In this document: in pieces, positions 60,556-64,000 of the stretch
How positions within the stretch are numbered: the first letter of the stretch is position 1
Layout of the letters: each line of letters starts with the position of its first letter
Assembly (NCBI GenBank): GCA_900539625.1
Contig: UQCW01000007.1
Location: 1 to 64,000 of the forward strand
From: an uncultured Prevotella sp.
GTDB taxonomy: Bacteria > Bacteroidota > Bacteroidia > Bacteroidales > Bacteroidaceae
Direction of reading: 5' to 3'
DNA length: 64,000 nt
The notes under the pieces: model-generated
Seen by the model: only the letters and a program-made list of their open reading frames with translations
The model's database searches: none
What the model was told of the DNA's origin: nothing
Translations under genes and position numbers: made by a program

Positions 60556-62874
60556 ATGGCAAAAGCAAAAAACCTCATAGCAGCCGCTGCTCTTGGCCTT
60601 GGACTCTGTTTTCCAAACGCCATGACGGCAGGCGACATCAACATCATCCCGACGCCCATGGAAATGACCGAGGGCACTGGAGTTTTTAGGATCGACAACA
60701 ACACGAGAATTGCGAGCAAAGGGAAAGAGGCCAGCACCGTGGCCAAATTGTTTGCCGCAAAATTCAAACGCGCATCCAAGATAACGCTCAAAGGCGGCAA
60801 GGCGGGCAGCAAAAATGCCATCACTTTCGCCATCGACAAGAACATCAAGGGAAAGGAAGCATACCGACTGGAAGTCACTCCGGAAAAGGTGGTGGCAACG
60901 GCTTCTACGGAAACCGGACTTTACTATGCCATGCAATCTGTCTTACAGCTGTTGCCAGCGGAAATAGAGCAGACTTTCAACGGCTTAAACCAAGTTTCAT
61001 GGGAAATGCCCGCCGTCAGCATCAACGACGCGCCACGCTTCACCTATCGCGGCGTAATGCTCGACCCATGCCGTCATTTTCTACCCGTCAGCGCCGTGAA
61101 AGAAGAAATTGAGCGGTTGTCGGCCTATAAAATCAACCGTGTACACTGGCACTTGACCGACGACCAAGGATGGCGCATTGAAATCAAGAAATATCCCAAA
61201 CTGACCACCATCGGTTCGCAGCGCGTAGAAGGAGACGGTAGCATACACCGCGGTTTCTACACGCAAGAGGAAGTGCGCGAAGTGGTGGCCTTCGCCAAAG
61301 CCCACCACGTGGAAATCGTTCCCGAACTGGAAATGCCCGGACACGGCATGGCCGCCATTGCCGCCTATCCCTGGCTCTCATGCCAGGGCGAGCAAATGAC
61401 GCCGCGCATTATCTGGGGCGTTGAAGACGTTGTGTTCTGCCCCGGAAAGGAAACGACCTTCCGTTTCCTGGAAGATGTCATCGACGAAATGGTGCCGCTC
61501 TTCCCTGGCAAATTGTTCCACATCGGCGGCGACGAGTCTCCGCGCGGAGAATGGGCAAAATGCGACAGTTGCCAAACGCGCATGAAGACGCAGGGCTATA
61601 AAAAGGAAGCGCAACTGCAAAGCTACCTCATTGCTCGCATAAGCAAACACCTGGCCGAGAAGGGCAAGCAGCTCATCGGATGGGACGAGATATTGGAAGG
61701 CGGCGACCTCGACACGACGGCCGTTGTGATGTCATGGCGCGGCGAAGACGGCGGAATTGCCGCTGCCCGCATGGGCCACCACGTATTGATGACGCCCTCC
61801 AACAAAGGATATTATTTCGACACCTTCCAAAGCGACCCAGCAACGGAACCCGTTGCCATCGGCGGCTACACCACCCTAAAAAAGGTTTACGACTATGACC
61901 CGATTCCGGCCACCTTGCGCCAAAACCACCAGGAGAACTATGTGCTCGGCGTACAGGCGAACTGCTGGAGCGAGTATATCTACAACGCTGCCAACTTGGA
62001 ATACAGACTGTTTCCACGTGCATTGGCCTTGGCAGAAGTGGCATGGTCGCCCGTGGAGCGGAAGAACTATGCCGACTTTGTGCGCCGCGCAGACAACGAC
62101 GCCTCTAAGCGTCTGAAGGCATGGGATGTCAACTATCACATTCCCGTTCCGGCACAAGTTGGTGGAAGCCTAAACTACCTCGCATTTGTCGACCAAAAAC
62201 AGGTGAGCCTCACCACGCCACGCCCATTGCGCATTGTCTACACCACTGACGGAACGACTCCCACTTTGGAATCGCCCACATACACGGCTCCCCTCACGCT
62301 GACGCAAAGCACCCGATTGCGCGTTGCCTCTGTCCTGCCTTCCGGCGACATGAGCCCCGTCCGCGACATCGAGGTCAAGAAAAGCAACTATCTCCCCGCA
62401 CAGAAAGTAGGCCGCACGCTGCTCAGCGGACTAAATCTCTCTGTATATAAAGGTACGTATCTAAGCCCCTACCAATTGCCGCAAACGCCAGACTATACAA
62501 AAGAAATTGCCGATTTGCGCCCCATCCGCACGCAGACACGTGTTCCTGGCAACGTTCGCAACGTTGAGAACTACGCAGCCATAGCCGAAGGCTTTGTCAA
62601 CATCGACCAAGACGGCGTTTACGAATTTTCAAGCAACAACAGTCAGGTTTGGATTGACGGTCAACTGCTCATCGACAATTCGCAAATGCCTTGTCCACGC
62701 TATTCGCCCAACAACGCCGAAATAGCCTTGGCCAAGGGCCTGCACCGCTTCAAGGTCACCTTTGTCGGCGGTATTTTCGAAGGATGGCCCACCTACTGGG
62801 ACGATGCTTCTGTCAAACTGCGTCCCGCTGGAGGATCCTGGAAAAACGTTGACGGCAATATGCTTTTCCGATAA
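60556..62874 (+). CDS. GH20 beta-N-acetylhexosaminidase with C-terminal PA14-like domain
   Basis: 772 aa, exported: signal peptide near residues 5-26 (NLIAAAALGLGLCFPNAMTA). A GH20b-type N-domain (INIIPTPMEMTEGTGVF) is followed by the TIM barrel, with YRGVMLDPCRHFLPV, HWHLTDDQGWRIEIK and the catalytic Asp-Glu pair in HIGGDESPRGEW near residue 326. TTDGTTPTLESPTYTAPLTL then marks a chitobiase C-type beta domain. The last 140 residues (EGFVNIDQDGVYEFSSNNSQ and VWIDGQLLIDN) form a PA14-like carbohydrate-binding module. It should release GlcNAc or GalNAc from glycans in the periplasm or at the surface. Confidence 0.95.
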   Translation: MAKAKNLIAAAALGLGLCFPNAMTAGDINIIPTPMEMTEGTGVFRIDNNTRIASKGKEASTVAKLFAAKFKRASKITLKGGKAGSKNAITFAIDKNIKGKEAYRLEVTPEKVVATASTETGLYYAMQSVLQLLPAEIEQTFNGLNQVSWEMPAVSINDAPRFTYRGVMLDPCRHFLPVSAVKEEIERLSAYKINRVHWHLTDDQGWRIEIKKYPKLTTIGSQRVEGDGSIHRGFYTQEEVREVVAFAKAHHVEIVPELEMPGHGMAAIAAYPWLSCQGEQMTPRIIWGVEDVVFCPGKETTFRFLEDVIDEMVPLFPGKLFHIGGDESPRGEWAKCDSCQTRMKTQGYKKEAQLQSYLIARISKHLAEKGKQLIGWDEILEGGDLDTTAVVMSWRGEDGGIAAARMGHHVLMTPSNKGYYFDTFQSDPATEPVAIGGYTTLKKVYDYDPIPATLRQNHQENYVLGVQANCWSEYIYNAANLEYRLFPRALALAEVAWSPVERKNYADFVRRADNDASKRLKAWDVNYHIPVPAQVGGSLNYLAFVDQKQVSLTTPRPLRIVYTTDGTTPTLESPTYTAPLTLTQSTRLRVASVLPSGDMSPVRDIEVKKSNYLPAQKVGRTLLSGLNLSVYKGTYLSPYQLPQTPDYTKEIADLRPIRTQTRVPGNVRNVENYAAIAEGFVNIDQDGVYEFSSNNSQVWIDGQLLIDNSQMPCPRYSPNNAEIALAKGLHRFKVTFVGGIFEGWPTYWDDASVKLRPAGGSWKNVDGNMLFR

Positions 62875-62896
62875 ACAGACAGCATACCAAATAATG

Positions 62897-63083
62897 GTAA
62901 GTAATGGTAAAAAAATAACTTGACCAATTTTGAGAAGTAAGAAGTTATTTTTTATGCCCTGTCTTTTCGCCGTTTTTGAAATTTGTCATCGGTCACATAG
63001 CCCGCTATGCTCCCTCTTCCAAATTCCAAAACCAACAAAAATACAGGTCAAAATTGATCAACTTATTCTTTCACCATTACTAA
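62897..63083. repeat. Long palindromic repeat, copy H (short form plus hairpin core)
   Basis: About 187 bp, inverted relative to F and G. It has the same arms (TAATGGTAAAAAAATAACTTG and, inverted, TAATGGTGAAAGAATAAGTTG) and the same TTATGCCCTGTC middle. Between CCTGTC and the second arm it carries about 85 extra bp: a TTTTTGAAATTTG/CAAATTCCAAAA stem around the core CATAGCCCGCTATG (62996-63009) with TCATCGGTCA and CTCCCTCTTC flanks. It begins 22 bp after the GH20 stop and ends 15 bp before the fbp ATG. Confidence 0.92.
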
Positions 63084-63098
63084 AAAGTTTTCCCGACC

Positions 63099-64000
63099 AT
63101 GGCAAAAATCAACCGACCAGACTATAAAGACGTCGCATCCGACGTTCGTTACCTTAAACTGTTGGCACGTGATTTCCCAACCATCTCTAAGGTGACGACT
63201 GAAATCATCAACCTGGAGGCCATTCTTCATCTTCCGAAGTCGACGGAGCATTTCCTCGCCGACCTGCACGGAGAGAACGAGGCTTTCCAGCATGTGCTCC
63301 GAAATGCCTCTGGAAACATCAAGCGAAAGGTGAACGAACTTTTCGGAAACACCCTGCGCGAACAGGAGAAGAAGGACCTCTGCACCTTGATTTATTATCC
63401 TGAGCAGAAACTGGAACTGGTCAAGCAAAATGACAAGAATCTGGCCGACTATTACCAGACGACGCTCAACCAGCTAATCACCGTCTGCCGCAATGTATCC
63501 TCCAAATATACACGTTCAAAGGTGCGCAAGAGCCTGCCTGAAGAATTTGCATACATCATTGAGGAATTGCTGCACGAGTCGACGGAGGACCACAACAAGC
63601 AGGCTTACTTCAACGTCATCATCCAAACCATCATCGGCACGCGCCGCGCCGACCATTTCATCATAGCCATCTGCTACCTCATCCAGCGCCTGGCCATCGA
63701 CCGTCTGCACATCCTCGGCGACATTTATGACCGCGGACCAGGTGCCCACCTGATTATGGACACGCTCTGCAACTATCATCATCTGGACATCCAATGGGGC
63801 AACCACGACATTCTGTGGATGGGGGCCGCCGCTGGAAACGAAACCTGTATTGCAAGCGTGTTGCGCCTTTCGTTGCGCTACGCCAACACGCAAACGCTCG
63901 AGGAGGGCTACGGTATCAACATGGTGCCTCTGGCAACCTTTGCTATGGAGACGTACAAAGACGGCACCAACACGCCGTTTATTCCCAAAATAGAAAACGG
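63099..64000 (+). CDS. fbp: Class III fructose-1,6-bisphosphatase (cut by the window end)
   Basis: The first 300 residues of a protein expected to reach about 650 aa; the frame is still open at base 64000. MAKINRPDYKDVASDVRYLKLL opens the protein (19 residues shown in part: DVASDVRYLKLLARDFPTIS). The metallophosphatase motifs LADLHGENEAF, ILGDIYDRGPG and WGNHDILWMGA identify the Firmicutes/Bacteroidetes FBPase III of gluconeogenesis, which is metal-dependent and cytoplasmic. Its 5' region is made of repeat H. Confidence 0.95.
   Translation, partial: MAKINRPDYKDVASDVRYLKLLARDFPTISKVTTEIINLEAILHLPKSTEHFLADLHGENEAFQHVLRNASGNIKRKVNELFGNTLREQEKKDLCTLIYYPEQKLELVKQNDKNLADYYQTTLNQLITVCRNVSSKYTRSKVRKSLPEEFAYIIEELLHESTEDHNKQAYFNVIIQTIIGTRRADHFIIAICYLIQRLAIDRLHILGDIYDRGPGAHLIMDTLCNYHHLDIQWGNHDILWMGAAAGNETCIASVLRLSLRYANTQTLEEGYGINMVPLATFAMETYKDGTNTPFIPKIEN

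Overview
The window looks like chromosomal DNA of a Bacteroidales bacterium, most probably a Prevotella-like member of the Prevotellaceae. Four things point there. Promoters have the Bacteroidetes form (TTG, about 20 nt, TAnnTTTG). There are many lipoproteins and outer-membrane barrels. Several families are typical of the phylum: GldE, the Rpb6-type omega subunit, DUF4293, DUF4827, an EF-Ts of about 330 aa and class III FBPase. Local gene orders are also characteristic: rplM-rpsI-rpsB-tsf, purF/carA/carB and recR-membrane protein-GT2-GNAT. This is read from the sequence alone; no database was searched.

Layout. 0.3-4.4 kb: a DksA/TraR-like regulator and ileS (minus). 4.9-7.9 kb: an AAA/DUF4143 ATPase and a LytS/LytR-type two-component pair (plus). 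8.1-10.4 kb: a lipoprotein, a small barrel and another lipoprotein (minus). 10.5-11.6 kb: a scar with a mobilisation-gene remnant, a palindromic repeat and 22-bp tandem repeats, followed by tRNA-Arg and tRNA-Asp. 11.9-15.0 kb: the recR cluster (minus). 15.2-22.3 kb: engB, a histidine kinase, a Pit phosphate transporter, tRNA-His, an MFS exporter and a DUF4827 lipoprotein (plus). 22.5-28.7 kb: an M6 protease, PPTase, gldE, ssb, DUF4293, the omega-like subunit and bamD (minus). 29.6-32.5 kb: a Wza-like lipoprotein, a ROK glucokinase and an exported protein (plus).

33-44.8 kb is the most distinctive block. A regulator joins a YtfE/ScdA (RIC)-like di-iron domain to a LuxR helix-turn-helix. It is divergent from a run of envelope genes: a Lys-rich exported peptide, a porin, an imelysin lipoprotein, a di-haem DUF1111 lipoprotein, a second porin and a mono-haem lipoprotein. 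A RidA-like protein and the system II cytochrome c maturation protein CcsBA follow. I infer an iron- or redox-responsive iron/haem acquisition system.

44.9-64 kb is mainly housekeeping: panB, a HAD phosphatase, purF-carA-carB, a CNNM/CorC protein, the rplM-rpsI-rpsB-tsf operon with a structured leader, DUF486, an ElaA-like GNAT, a GH20 hexosaminidase and a class III fbp cut by the window end.

Two repeat systems run through the intergenic DNA. The first is a set of imperfectly palindromic MITE-like elements, about 100 or 190-200 bp long, most with a shared hairpin core (RTAGC-nC-GCTAY with conserved unequal flanks). Several end within a few bases of a start codon. The second is a family of exactly 22-bp tandem repeats at three separate loci whose units align with one another. 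I found no CRISPR array, intact insertion sequence, prophage or rRNA gene.
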